Source: UBA2965 sp036526135 (GTDB lineage: Bacteria > Pseudomonadota > Gammaproteobacteria > Pseudomonadales > Azotimanducaceae). Taken from it: 64,000 nt of DNA. Made by a program: the position numbers and the translations under genes. Under the pieces are notes generated by a model, which had not been told where the DNA came from, ran no database searches, and saw only the letters and a program-made list of their open reading frames with translations. Location of the stretch: positions 1 through 64,000 of the forward strand of contig DATCZA010000010.1 in NCBI GenBank assembly GCA_036526135.1, read 5' to 3'. Below are positions 43,203 to 51,987 of this stretch, piece by piece (position 1 is the first letter of the stretch; every line of letters starts with the position of its first letter).

Positions 43203-43749
43203 CGCCGCCGGAGTCGTCAGTTGCCATCTGGCGCTCCAGACGCCGCCGCCGTCTTTCGCGCCACCGTTTGATGACGTGCATCCGCCAGGCGATGCGAACG
43301 ACTACCATGGCGGTGAGGCCGCTGACCCACCCGCAGACCAGGGATCCTACAATCAGCGGATAGCCGATGCGTCCGATGTGGGTTTTGAGCCATTCCCAGC
43401 TGAGCTCGATCGTGGCCACCTCGATCTCCATGTTCAGCAGCCATGCGCCCAGCCGATAGGCGAAGTAGAACATGGGTGGGATGGTCAGCGGGTTCGTTAT
43501 CCAGACCAGGACGACGCTCATGGGCAGGTTGCAACGTGACGCCACGGCAAGCACGGCCGCGATGAGCATCTGAAACGGCACTGGCAGGAAAGCGCAGAAC
43601 ATGCCGATGAAAGCCGCGCCGGCAACCGAACGGCGGTGCAGGTGCCAGATTTCCGGTTCCTTGAGCCATTTTCGCACGGGGCGCAGCGCCCGATGCTCAC
43701 TGAGAACCGTCGGGTTTGGCAGGTGCTTGCGGAGAAACTTTTTTGGCAT
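43168..43749 (-). CDS. DUF2062 membrane protein
   Basis: 193 residues from ATG 43749 (MPKKFLRKHLP). DUF2062 hallmarks: IWHLHRRSVAGAAFIGMFCAFLPVPFQM, LPMSVVLVWITNPLTIPPMFYFAYRLG and a third TM helix (YPLIVGSLVCGWVSGLTAMVVVRIAW), ending in a very basic tail. Function unknown; the family recurs between lolE and comEC in related bacteria. Its last 35 bases are antisense to the lolE end. Confidence 0.88.
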   Translation of the reverse strand: MPKKFLRKHLPNPTVLSEHRALRPVRKWLKEPEIWHLHRRSVAGAAFIGMFCAFLPVPFQMLIAAVLAVASRCNLPMSVVLVWITNPLTIPPMFYFAYRLGAWLLNMEIEVATIELSWEWLKTHIGRIGYPLIVGSLVCGWVSGLTAMVVVRIAWRMHVIKRWRERRRRRLERQMATDDSGGVTPDEAPRAGS

Positions 43750-43785
43750 AACGGAAATTATGCACCCGATGGAAACCTTGCACAC

Positions 43786-46059
43786 ATGCGGGCTTGGCTT
43801 GTTGGGCTCGTTCTGGGTCACCTCGTTCTCGCCGCGCCCGTCGCCCCGCTTCCACTGCCTGTCCCGACGGCGTGGCTCATGCTGGCCGGAATCTTGCTGG
43901 GCGTCGTCCGGCGCGGGCTTCCCGCCTGCGGGTTTCTGGTGGGGTTCGCCTGGGCGGCGTTTGCGATGCAGCAGCTGCTGGAGTCCCGCCTGCCCGGCTG
44001 CCTGGACGGAGCCGAGGAGCTCATGGTCGTCGATGTCGTCTCGGAGCCGCGCCGGCGGGAGGACGGGGCCTATACTTTTTCGGCCGACGTCCGCAGCACC
44101 AGGGCCGGCCTCTGCGCCGACGTCCTCGGCCGTCGGCTTCGGCTGACCTGGTACGAAGCTCCCGGGATCGGGCAAGGCGAGCGCTGGCGGGTTCTGGCGC
44201 GGCTGCGCACGCCATGGGCGTATCAGAATCCCGGAGGGTTCGACTTCGAACGCTGGCTGCTTGCCGAAGGGCTGAACGGGAGCGGCTACGTCGTATCGGG
44301 CACGCGGATCGGCGGCCCGCGCGCATCCTGGCGTGCCCCGTGGCTCGAAGGCGTGCGAGGTTACCTCGAAACGGAACATCCGGCGGCCGCCGGTGTGCTC
44401 TACGCCCTGGTAAGCGGAGACGGCTCGCTCATCGCCTCGGCCGGCTGGCGCACCCTGCGAGATACGGGCACGGTTCATCTGATGGTCGTATCCGGGCTCC
44501 ACGTTGGACTCGTGGCCGGCATGGGCTATCAGATTGCGCGTTTAGCCGTTCGTGCACTCCCGCTGGTCCTCCTGTGGGTTCCGGCTCGCCGGGCGGGAGC
44601 CCTTGGCGGTGTTTGCGCCGCATCCGGATACGTTGCATTGACCGGCGGTGGGGTTCCCGGATTGCGGGCACTGTGCATGTCCGCGCTGGTTCTGGGGGCC
44701 CTGGCGTGGGGCAGGCGGCTGTCGCCCTGGCTGGTATGGCTGGTTGCCCTGGCGCTGGTGCTGGTCGGCCAACCGGCGGTAGTCCATCGGCAGGGACTCT
44801 GGCTCTCCTTCGGCGCGGTGGCGGTGCTGATCTGGTTCTTCGCAGGCCGCAGCGTCCGGGAACCGAGGCTCGCTGGGGTGGCTGCAGCTCTCGTTCGCGC
44901 TCAATACGCGCTGCTGCTGGGGCTCAGCCCGCTGCTGGTCATGCTCCAGGGACAGATTCCCTCATCGGGACCGGTGGCCAACCTCGTCGCGGTGCCCGTC
45001 ATCAGCTTTCTGGTCATTCCGGCGGCGCTGATCGGCGCGCTGCTGATGGAGCTGGTCCCGTTCCTCGGCGAGGCCGCGCTCGGGATGGCTGCCGTGGTCG
45101 TCGCGCAGCTGATGGGCGTTCTCGAAGCGTCGGCGTCGCTGCCCCCGCTCGTGGCCGCTCCACGACTGTTGCCGGTGTTCGTGGCCCTGGCTACCGGGCT
45201 CGTCATGCTGGCGTGTGGCGGTTCGGGCAGGCACCTTTTGTTGTGCCTCGCCTGGGCGGTCTGGGCGCTACCCCCTGATCATGGCTTGCCCAGGGGTGAG
45301 TTCAGAGTCCTCGCGATGGACGTGGGGCAGGGCAGCGCAGTGCTGGTGGACACGAAGAGGCATCGGCTGCTGTTCGATGCGGGCCCGCGCTATCCCAGCG
45401 GCTTCGACCTGGGGGCCCAGGTCGTCCTACCCACCCTCGTTGCCACCGGCTCCCCGCGGCTGGACGCCCTGGTGATCAGTCATGCGGATATCGATCACAG
45501 CGGCGGCAAGGGCGCCGTGGTGGGCGCCGTGCCCGTAGGTGAGGTATACGAATCCCGGCCCGACTCAGAATCCTCACGCTGCTCGGCTGGCCAGTCCTGG
45601 CGTTGGGACGGCGTTGATTTCCGCTTCCTGCACCCGCCGCCGCTGGCACGCGCTCGCGGCCTGGGGAGCAATGACGCATCCTGCGTGCTGCTCATCGACA
45701 ACGGCCGGGAACGCGCGCTGCTGCCTGGAGACATCGGTGCCGCCGTAGAAGGGCAACTGCTGCGAGCACTGGATCCGGTGGACGTCCTTCTGGCCGCCCA
45801 CCACGGAAGCGCTTCCTCGTCGTCCAGGGCTTTCGTGCGCGTGCTGGAGCCGGACGTGGTCTTCATCAGCGCCGGCCGACGTAACCGCTACGGCCATCCT
45901 CATCCCGATGTGGTCGGACGCTTTGCGGAGGTCGGCGCGCGCGTCCACTCAACCGCGGAGCACGGGGCGTTGGTATGGGACAGCCGGACGCCTGGCTCGG
46001 TGCGGCGGTGGCGGCGGGATACGCCGCGCTACTGGGTGCAGGGATCGCAAGCGGACTGA
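43786..46059 (+). CDS. comEC: ComEC/Rec2 DNA internalisation channel
   Basis: 757 residues: N-terminal TM helices with a DUF4131 domain, the Competence membrane domain (GTVHLMVVSGLHVGLVAGMGY and the following helices), and a C-terminal metallo-beta-lactamase domain starting at VLAMDVGQGSAVLVDT with ALVISHADIDHSGG (metal-binding HxDxDH) and VLLAAHHGS. It passes single-stranded DNA into the cytoplasm during transformation and may degrade the other strand. ATG 43786 precedes the first TM helix; it is 36 bases from divergent DUF2062. Other com/pil genes are not in this window. Confidence 0.93.
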   Translation: MRAWLVGLVLGHLVLAAPVAPLPLPVPTAWLMLAGILLGVVRRGLPACGFLVGFAWAAFAMQQLLESRLPGCLDGAEELMVVDVVSEPRRREDGAYTFSADVRSTRAGLCADVLGRRLRLTWYEAPGIGQGERWRVLARLRTPWAYQNPGGFDFERWLLAEGLNGSGYVVSGTRIGGPRASWRAPWLEGVRGYLETEHPAAAGVLYALVSGDGSLIASAGWRTLRDTGTVHLMVVSGLHVGLVAGMGYQIARLAVRALPLVLLWVPARRAGALGGVCAASGYVALTGGGVPGLRALCMSALVLGALAWGRRLSPWLVWLVALALVLVGQPAVVHRQGLWLSFGAVAVLIWFFAGRSVREPRLAGVAAALVRAQYALLLGLSPLLVMLQGQIPSSGPVANLVAVPVISFLVIPAALIGALLMELVPFLGEAALGMAAVVVAQLMGVLEASASLPPLVAAPRLLPVFVALATGLVMLACGGSGRHLLLCLAWAVWALPPDHGLPRGEFRVLAMDVGQGSAVLVDTKRHRLLFDAGPRYPSGFDLGAQVVLPTLVATGSPRLDALVISHADIDHSGGKGAVVGAVPVGEVYESRPDSESSRCSAGQSWRWDGVDFRFLHPPPLARARGLGSNDASCVLLIDNGRERALLPGDIGAAVEGQLLRALDPVDVLLAAHHGSASSSSRAFVRVLEPDVVFISAGRRNRYGHPHPDVVGRFAEVGARVHSTAEHGALVWDSRTPGSVRRWRRDTPRYWVQGSQAD

Positions 46060-46084
46060 CGCGCCGGTCGCCCCCTTGGCCTGT

Positions 46085-46843
46085 TCAGCCGGCGCGCCGG
46101 CGCCCGGCTGCCCAGAGCAACGCGGCGTTGGCGAGCTCGCGCAGCTCTTTGCTGACGAATGCCATCTGGGCAACGCTGCGTCGGTTTTCCACCCAGCGGA
46201 CCTTGCGATACGCTTCCTCTGCGCTGGCTGAGATCTCCGCCGTCGAGGTGGTCACCCGGTGATAGACCCTGAAGACGGCTGCCTCGGGCAGGTCGATCGT
46301 AGCCCCGCTGCCAACCTTGAGGACCCCGTCGATCGTCAGGTCAGCCAGAGCGAAACGGCGGGTCAACATCGCCTTCAGCGCCGTTTCCGCGTCCTCGCCG
46401 ACGACCAGGTACTCGCCGGGAAACCCCCACTTTCCGTGCTGCTGTACGAGCAACACCTCATCCTGCTCGTTGAGTACGACCGCGCCCTGGAACACCTGGA
46501 AGTAGTCCCGGCCGATCGCCAGCTCGTCACGCAGACGCTCTACGCTAGCCCACAGGTGCTGACTGGTGGCATTGACGAAGGCAAGGCCCAGACCCGTCGG
46601 CTCAGTCCGCGCTACCATCATCTCCACGGTAGGCGTGGGTTGGCTCTCCACCTGGCTGGGGTTCAGCAGGGTCAGTCGCAGCTTGGCGCCGGGTATGAGG
46701 GTGGGAGGCTGGTCGAAATGGACGTAAACGCCCCCTTTGGAGACGTCCCGGGCAACGCAGCGGAGCTTGCCCTGGGGCAGCGACGGGTGGTGCAGCTCCA
46801 CCAGGAGGGGAAGCTGGACCCTCGGATGCTTTCTCTGCTCCAT
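46085..46843 (-). CDS. PilZ domain protein with degenerate Nudix-like C-terminal domain
   Basis: 252 residues from ATG 46843; an in-frame ATG at 46942 would add 33 unconserved residues and overlap the clpB start. Residues 1-95 form a PilZ domain with both c-di-GMP motifs: RKHPR (RxxxR, residues 4-8) and DVSKGG (D/NxSxxG). Residues from about 112 (FQGAVVLNEQDEVLLVQQHGKWGFPGEY) look like a Nudix fold, but the helix that should carry REVxEE reads ETALKAMLTRRF, so catalytic residues are missing. Likely a c-di-GMP-responsive binding protein. Divergent from clpB. Confidence 0.75.
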   Translation of the reverse strand: MEQRKHPRVQLPLLVELHHPSLPQGKLRCVARDVSKGGVYVHFDQPPTLIPGAKLRLTLLNPSQVESQPTPTVEMMVARTEPTGLGLAFVNATSQHLWASVERLRDELAIGRDYFQVFQGAVVLNEQDEVLLVQQHGKWGFPGEYLVVGEDAETALKAMLTRRFALADLTIDGVLKVGSGATIDLPEAAVFRVYHRVTTSTAEISASAEEAYRKVRWVENRRSVAQMAFVSKELRELANAALLWAAGRRRAG

Positions 46844-46909
46844 GGGGCCATTGAAATCTCGAAAATCGGACGCATTGTAGCAGCAGGTTTTCGTTGAGGT
46901 AGCGTTGGG

Positions 46910-49477
46910 ATGCGCCCGGACAAAATGACAAGCAGACTGCAAAATGCCCTAGCGGACGCGCAGTCCATGGCTCTAGGTAAGGACCACGCAGCGATCGAGC
47001 CGCTGCATCTGCTTGCCGTTCTCGTCGAGCAGAAAGCGGGCTCCGTCCTGCCGCAGCTGGTGCGAGCCGGCGCTCGCGCGAACGAGCTGCAGACGCGTTT
47101 GAACGAACGGCTTGGCCAGCTGCCGACGCTCAAGAGCCCCACCGGCGAAATGTCTTTTGCCCCGGCGTTCGTGAAGGTCCTGAACCTGGCCGATCGCCTG
47201 GCCCAGAAAGCGGGCGACGATTTCATCTCCACGGAGCAGGTGCTCCTTGCGCTGTTCGAGGACCCGACGGTCGAATCGGTTCTGCGCGAATCGGGCGTGG
47301 ACAAGGCGGCGCTCGAGGCGATCGTGTCTCAAGCCCGCAGCGGGGAGACGGTCTCCGATCCCAATGCCGAGGAGCATCGCGAGGCGCTGGAGAAGTACAC
47401 GGTGGACCTTACGGCCCAGGCCGAGGAGGGTAAGCTCGACCCGGTGATCGGGCGTGACGACGAGATTCGCCGCACGGTGCAGGTGCTGCAGCGTCGAACG
47501 AAGAACAACCCGGTGCTCATCGGCGAGCCCGGCGTGGGCAAAACGGCCATCGTCGAGGGACTGGCCCAGCGGATCCTCAATGGTGAGGTGCCGGAAGGGC
47601 TCAAGAACAAGCGCATCCTCGCCCTGGACATGGGTTCTCTCATCGCTGGAGCGAAGTTTCGGGGTGAGTTCGAGGAGCGGCTCAAGGCGGTTCTCAATGA
47701 GCTCTCCAAGCAGGAGGGCAACGTCATCCTCTTCATTGACGAGCTCCACACCATGGTCGGGGCAGGTAAGGCCGAGGGCGCGATGGATGCGGGCAACATG
47801 CTCAAGCCGGCCCTGGCTCGCGGCGAGCTCCACTGCGTGGGCGCGACGACCCTGGACGAGTATCGCCAGTACATCGAAAAGGATGCCGCGTTAGAGAGAC
47901 GCTTTCAGAAAGTGCTCGTCGACGAGCCCAGCGTGGAGGACACCATCGCCATTCTCAGGGGCTTGAAGGAACGTTACGAGCTTCACCACGCGGTCGACAT
48001 CACTGACCCGGCCGTCGTTGCGGCGGCCAGGTTGTCTCATCGGTACATCACCGACCGTCAGCTGCCGGACAAGGCCATCGATCTGATCGACGAGGCGGCG
48101 AGCCGCATCCGCATGGAAATGGATTCCAAGCCGGAAGCCATGGACCGGCTGGAGCGCCGGCTCATCCAGCTGAAGATGGAGGCCGAGGCGCTCAAGCAGG
48201 AAAGCGACGATGCGAGCCGAAAGCGCCTGGAGGACCTGCAGAGCTCCATTGCCGAGCTCGAGAGAGAGTACGCGGATCTAGAAGAGATCTGGAACGCGGA
48301 AAAGGCGTCCTTGAGGGGCGCTCAGGATCTCAAGGAGGATCTGGACGCGGCACGAGGCGAGTTCGAGGTGGCGCGCCGCGCCGGCGATCTTGCCAGGATG
48401 TCGGAGCTGCAGTACGGCACGATCCCGGAGCTCGAGAAGCAGCTGGCGGCTGCCAGCAACGGCGAGGCCGAGCCTCGCCAGCTGCTGCGCAACAGCGTTA
48501 CCGAAGAAGAGATCGGAGAGGTCGTGTCGAAGTGGACGGGCATCCCGATCACCAAGCTGTTGGAAGGTGAGCGCGACAAGCTCCTGCGTCTGGAAGAGGC
48601 CCTGCACGAACGCGTCGTGGGCCAGGACGAGGCGGTGCGCATCGTTGCCGATGCCGTCCGCCGCTCCCGTGCCGGGCTGTCGGATCCCGACCGCCCCAAC
48701 GGCTCGTTCATGTTCCTCGGCCCCACCGGCGTGGGCAAGACCGAGCTGTGCAAAGCGTTGGCACAGGTGCTCTTCGACAGCGACGAAGCGCTCGTGCGCG
48801 TGGACATGTCCGAGTTCATGGAGAAACACTCCGTTGCGCGGCTCATCGGCGCCCCTCCGGGATACGTAGGCTACGAGGAGGGCGGGTTTCTCACCGAGCG
48901 GATACGCCGCCGGCCCTACTCGCTGATCCTGCTCGATGAGATCGAAAAGGCGCACCCCGACGTGTTCAACATTCTGCTGCAGGTGTTAGACGATGGGCGT
49001 CTCACGGACGGGCACGGGAGAACGGTCGACTTTCGGAACACGGTTCTGGTCATGACGTCGAACCTCGGCTCCGAAGCCATTCAGTCGCTCACGGAGGCGG
49101 GCAATGCCGACCGAATCAAGGATACGGTCCTGGGCGTGGTCTCGCAGCACTTCCGCCCCGAGTTCCTGAATCGGGTGGACGACATCGTCGTGTTTCACCC
49201 GCTCGGGCGCGAGCACGTTGCCGAGATTGCCAAGCTCCAGTTCGACATTCTGCGCCGGCGGTTGGAAGAACAGGACCTCACGATCGACATCGCTCCGGCC
49301 GCGGTGGAAGCGCTGGTGGAGGAGGGCTACGACCCGGTTTACGGTGCCCGGCCACTCAAGCGCGTGATTCAAAGACGCATCGAGAACCCCCTGGCCAGCC
49401 GGATTCTGGGGGGCGACTTCCTCCCGGGGTCCACCATCCGGGTCGGTTATGCGGACGGTGACTACTCATTCGACTAA
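46910..49477 (+). CDS. clpB: ClpB disaggregase chaperone
   Basis: 855 residues, full length. Clp-N repeats (residues 1-145), AAA-1 with Walker A GEPGVGKT at 205-212 and Walker B ILFIDELHTMVGAG, the coiled-coil middle domain (about 410-530), AAA-2 with GPTGVGKTE and LILLDEIEKAHPDVFN, and the ClpB C-terminal domain. With DnaK it solubilises aggregated proteins. Start MRPDKMTSRLQ matches E. coli ClpB. No sigma-32 promoter could be assigned in the 66-base space to the PilZ gene. Confidence 0.97.
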   Translation: MRPDKMTSRLQNALADAQSMALGKDHAAIEPLHLLAVLVEQKAGSVLPQLVRAGARANELQTRLNERLGQLPTLKSPTGEMSFAPAFVKVLNLADRLAQKAGDDFISTEQVLLALFEDPTVESVLRESGVDKAALEAIVSQARSGETVSDPNAEEHREALEKYTVDLTAQAEEGKLDPVIGRDDEIRRTVQVLQRRTKNNPVLIGEPGVGKTAIVEGLAQRILNGEVPEGLKNKRILALDMGSLIAGAKFRGEFEERLKAVLNELSKQEGNVILFIDELHTMVGAGKAEGAMDAGNMLKPALARGELHCVGATTLDEYRQYIEKDAALERRFQKVLVDEPSVEDTIAILRGLKERYELHHAVDITDPAVVAAARLSHRYITDRQLPDKAIDLIDEAASRIRMEMDSKPEAMDRLERRLIQLKMEAEALKQESDDASRKRLEDLQSSIAELEREYADLEEIWNAEKASLRGAQDLKEDLDAARGEFEVARRAGDLARMSELQYGTIPELEKQLAAASNGEAEPRQLLRNSVTEEEIGEVVSKWTGIPITKLLEGERDKLLRLEEALHERVVGQDEAVRIVADAVRRSRAGLSDPDRPNGSFMFLGPTGVGKTELCKALAQVLFDSDEALVRVDMSEFMEKHSVARLIGAPPGYVGYEEGGFLTERIRRRPYSLILLDEIEKAHPDVFNILLQVLDDGRLTDGHGRTVDFRNTVLVMTSNLGSEAIQSLTEAGNADRIKDTVLGVVSQHFRPEFLNRVDDIVVFHPLGREHVAEIAKLQFDILRRRLEEQDLTIDIAPAAVEALVEEGYDPVYGARPLKRVIQRRIENPLASRILGGDFLPGSTIRVGYADGDYSFD

Positions 49478-49504
49478 TAACCTGTCGAAAAACGATGTGC
49501 CGAG

Positions 49505-49524
49505 TATTGTATGTTTATACAGTA
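49505..49524 (+). promoter_or_regulatory. LexA-like SOS box
   Basis: TATTGTATGTTTATACAGTA matches the E. coli LexA consensus (TACTGTATATATATACAGTA) at 17 of 20 positions, with a full right half ACAG and a left half TTGT instead of CTGT. It lies 28 bases after clpB and ends 19 bases before the small ORF at 49544, in an AT-rich patch. A weak -35/-10 pair (TTGTAT 49507, TACATT 49530, 17-base spacer) overlaps it. LexA itself is not in the window. Confidence 0.62.
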
Positions 49525-49543
49525 TTCGGTACATTTCCACGTC

Positions 49544-49816
49544 ATGAATGACCGCTTTGAATCCCTGCCGCTGTTCCCGGACGAGGCGCCGCCGGCGAAG
49601 CGTCGCCAGGTGGACGCAGGCCGGTCTGAACCGGGGCGAGGCCGCGCGAGCGCAGCCGCCCGGAGCCTGGGTTCGCGGGATCCTCATCTGATTGCGGCCA
49701 ACCGGCTCGCCCGAGCCATTCGCCGGCTCCCCGACCACTCACCGGAGCAGACGCGGACCGGCCAGGCGATCTGTCGGCACCTTCTGGCCCTCCTGGAGGA
49801 AGCCGAGCGTCGCTGA
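49544..49816 (+). CDS. Small protein of unknown function, predicted SOS-regulated
   Basis: 90 residues from ATG 49544; the earlier in-frame ATG at 49511 lies inside the LexA-like box, so it is rejected. The N-terminus is short and acidic (MNDRFESLPLFPDEAPP), the middle is disordered and Arg/Ala-rich, and the C-terminal 40 residues form an amphipathic helical region (HLIAANRLARAIRRLP, AICRHLLALLEEAERR). No signal peptide or TM helix. No family recognised. Codon use matches its neighbours. The ribosome site is weak. Confidence 0.62.
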   Translation: MNDRFESLPLFPDEAPPAKRRQVDAGRSEPGRGRASAAARSLGSRDPHLIAANRLARAIRRLPDHSPEQTRTGQAICRHLLALLEEAERR

Positions 49817-49950
49817 TCCTCCCGCATTCACCGTCGGGTCAGGTTGTCGCTCCGCCGTCGTTTGTTGTTCAATCTGTGCGGTTCGTCCATGGTAGTGGAC
49901 GCTAACCGTCCTACCATCGTCATTTGTACTGATTCTTTGAGATGGATTTC

Positions 49951-50787
49951 ATGATCAGGAAGTGTTTGTTTCCCGTCGCCGGTTACGGGACCCGTTTTCT
50001 GCCGGCGACCAAGGCGATGGCCAAGGAAATCCTTCCCGTCCTCAACAAGCCTCTCGTTCAGTACGCAGTGGAGGAAGCCCTGGAGGCCGGTCTCACCGAC
50101 GTCGGCTTCGTGACGGGGCGGGGCAAGCGCGCTATCGAGGACCACTTCGACACGAGCTATGAGCTGGAACATCAGATCGCCGGGACCGGCAAGGAAAAGG
50201 CCCTGGACGGTATCCGCCGGATCATGGAGGAGTGTACGTTCTCGTACACGCGGCAGGTCAACATGCGGGGCCTGGGGGATGCGATTCTGAAAGGACGCAC
50301 GCTGGTCGGCGAGAACCCCTTCGGCGTGGTGCTGGCCGACGATCTGTGTTTCGGCAACGGCCACCGCGAGGGCGGGGTCCTCAAGCAGATGGTGAAACTC
50401 TTCAAGCAGTTTCGCTGCAGCATCGTGGCGATCGAGGAGGTGCCCGAGGACCGGGTGAGCAGCTATGGCGTCATCGCCGGGGAAGCGCTTAGCGACCGCC
50501 TGGTACGCATCACGGACATGGTGGAGAAGCCGAGTCCTGAGAATGCGCCCAGCAACTTCGGCATCATCGGACGCTACATACTCACCCCTGACATTTTCGA
50601 GATTCTGGAGAACACGGAGCCCGGCAAGAACGGTGAGGTCCAGATCACGGACGCGCTTCTCCAGCAGGCTAAGGACGGCTGCGTCATCGCCTACCGGTTC
50701 CAGGGGAAGCGCTTCGACTGCGGTTCGGTGGCCGGGTTCGTCGACGCGACCAACTACTGCTACGAGCATCTCTATACGGAAACCTAG
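49951..50787 (+). CDS. galU: UTP-glucose-1-phosphate uridylyltransferase GalU
   Basis: 278 residues from ATG 49951 (MIRKCLFPVAGYG), matching pseudomonad GalU; an in-frame ATG 9 bases upstream is possible. Motifs: AGYGTRFLPATKAMAKEILPV, LVQYAVEEALEAG, GLGDAIL, VVLADDL, VEKPSPENAPSN and KRFDCGSVAGFV. Makes UDP-glucose for LPS core, exopolysaccharide and trehalose. The next gene starts 8 bases downstream. Confidence 0.96.
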   Translation: MIRKCLFPVAGYGTRFLPATKAMAKEILPVLNKPLVQYAVEEALEAGLTDVGFVTGRGKRAIEDHFDTSYELEHQIAGTGKEKALDGIRRIMEECTFSYTRQVNMRGLGDAILKGRTLVGENPFGVVLADDLCFGNGHREGGVLKQMVKLFKQFRCSIVAIEEVPEDRVSSYGVIAGEALSDRLVRITDMVEKPSPENAPSNFGIIGRYILTPDIFEILENTEPGKNGEVQITDALLQQAKDGCVIAYRFQGKRFDCGSVAGFVDATNYCYEHLYTET

Positions 50788-50795
50788 CCAGGCGC

Positions 50796-51956
50796 ATGTC
50801 GTTTGACGTTGCTTTAAAGCTGCTCAACGAGCGATCCTGGAAGCCGGTCCCGCTTGCCGAGCCGATCCCGGTCAGCTCCCTGCCGACGCCCGCGTTGCTG
50901 ATCGACGAGAGCGCGCTGGATCGCAACATCAAGCGCATGGCGGACTTCGTCGCCGCCAGGGGCAAAAACGCCCGCCCACACGGCAAAACCCACAAGTGTC
51001 CGATCATCGCGGCGCGGCAGATCGAAGCCGGTGCCGTGGGGATCTGTGCGGCGAAGGTTTCCGAAGCCGCCGTCTTCGTCAATGCCGGCGTGGAACCTGT
51101 TCTGATCACCTCTCCTGTCACTACCGCAGCGAAGGCCGAGCTCATCGTTGCGCTTGCCCGGAAAGGCCGTGTGAGCGTGGTGGTAGACGGCCCGTTGGCA
51201 CTGCAGGTGCTTAGAGAGGCAGCCTGTCCGGATGCAGAGGTGGGCGTGCTGGTGGACATCGATGTGGACATGGGGCGCACGGGCTGTCGGGATCCTGATC
51301 AGGTGCTCGCGCTCGCGGAGAGCATCGAGACGACCCCGGGCCTGCGCTACGAGGGTGTGCAGCACTATGCGGGGCATCTGATGCACGTCGAAGGCCACCA
51401 GAACCGACGCCGGAGGTCGACGGCGCTCTGGGAGCAGGTCGCCGGGGTCGTCGATCGCCTTCGCCAAAACGGCCTTGCCCCGGCAGTGGTCACCGGCGGC
51501 GGTACCGGGACTTACGACATCGACACGGACATCGAGGCTGTCACCGACGTTCAGGTGGGCAGCTATGTGTTCATGGATCACGAATATCGGATCATTGGCG
51601 GTGCCCGGGGCGAGGTCTTCGACGACTTCGAGGTGGCATTGACCGTCGCTGCCACGGCCATCAGCAAACCGTTGGACAGCGCGGTGACGGTGGATGCGGG
51701 CTACAAGGCGTTCGCCTCGGATACCGTGGCGCCCGAGCCCATGCACATTGCGGGTGCGCGGTACCGGTTTGCCGGAGACGAGCACGGCGTCGTCATCCCG
51801 GCGGCGGGAAGCCAGGAGCCCCTGCTCGGAGAGGTTCATCAGTTCATAACCTCACATTGTGATCCGACTGTGAACCTCTACGACCACTACTGGGTGCACC
51901 GGGATGGATTGGCGCATAGCATATGGCCCGTCGCGGCGCGCGGATGCTCCTGGTAG
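50796..51956 (+). CDS. D-threonine aldolase / D-serine dehydratase-like PLP enzyme
   Basis: 386 residues, fold type III (alanine racemase-like barrel). The PLP lysine is Lys64 in ARPHGKTHKCP; YEGVQHYAGHLMH and VTGGGTGTYD bind PLP phosphate; the C-terminal metal site HCDPTVNLYD is typical of the DSD1/D-threonine aldolase group. It probably cleaves D-3-hydroxy amino acids, but aldolase and dehydratase activities cannot be told apart here. ATG 50796 lies 8 bases after galU. Confidence 0.87.
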   Translation: MSFDVALKLLNERSWKPVPLAEPIPVSSLPTPALLIDESALDRNIKRMADFVAARGKNARPHGKTHKCPIIAARQIEAGAVGICAAKVSEAAVFVNAGVEPVLITSPVTTAAKAELIVALARKGRVSVVVDGPLALQVLREAACPDAEVGVLVDIDVDMGRTGCRDPDQVLALAESIETTPGLRYEGVQHYAGHLMHVEGHQNRRRRSTALWEQVAGVVDRLRQNGLAPAVVTGGGTGTYDIDTDIEAVTDVQVGSYVFMDHEYRIIGGARGEVFDDFEVALTVAATAISKPLDSAVTVDAGYKAFASDTVAPEPMHIAGARYRFAGDEHGVVIPAAGSQEPLLGEVHQFITSHCDPTVNLYDHYWVHRDGLAHSIWPVAARGCSW

Positions 51957-51987
51957 GGGCGCGAAAAATAGCAATGGAGGCTACGGC

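Noticed and set aside
43794..45278. Long frame overlapping comEC in another reading frame
   Set aside because: Its product is Arg/Gly/Pro-rich with no motif, while the comEC frame is fully conserved.
49511..49543. Longer N-terminus for the small ORF upstream of galU
   Set aside because: The upstream ATG is inside the LexA-like box and the promoter region.
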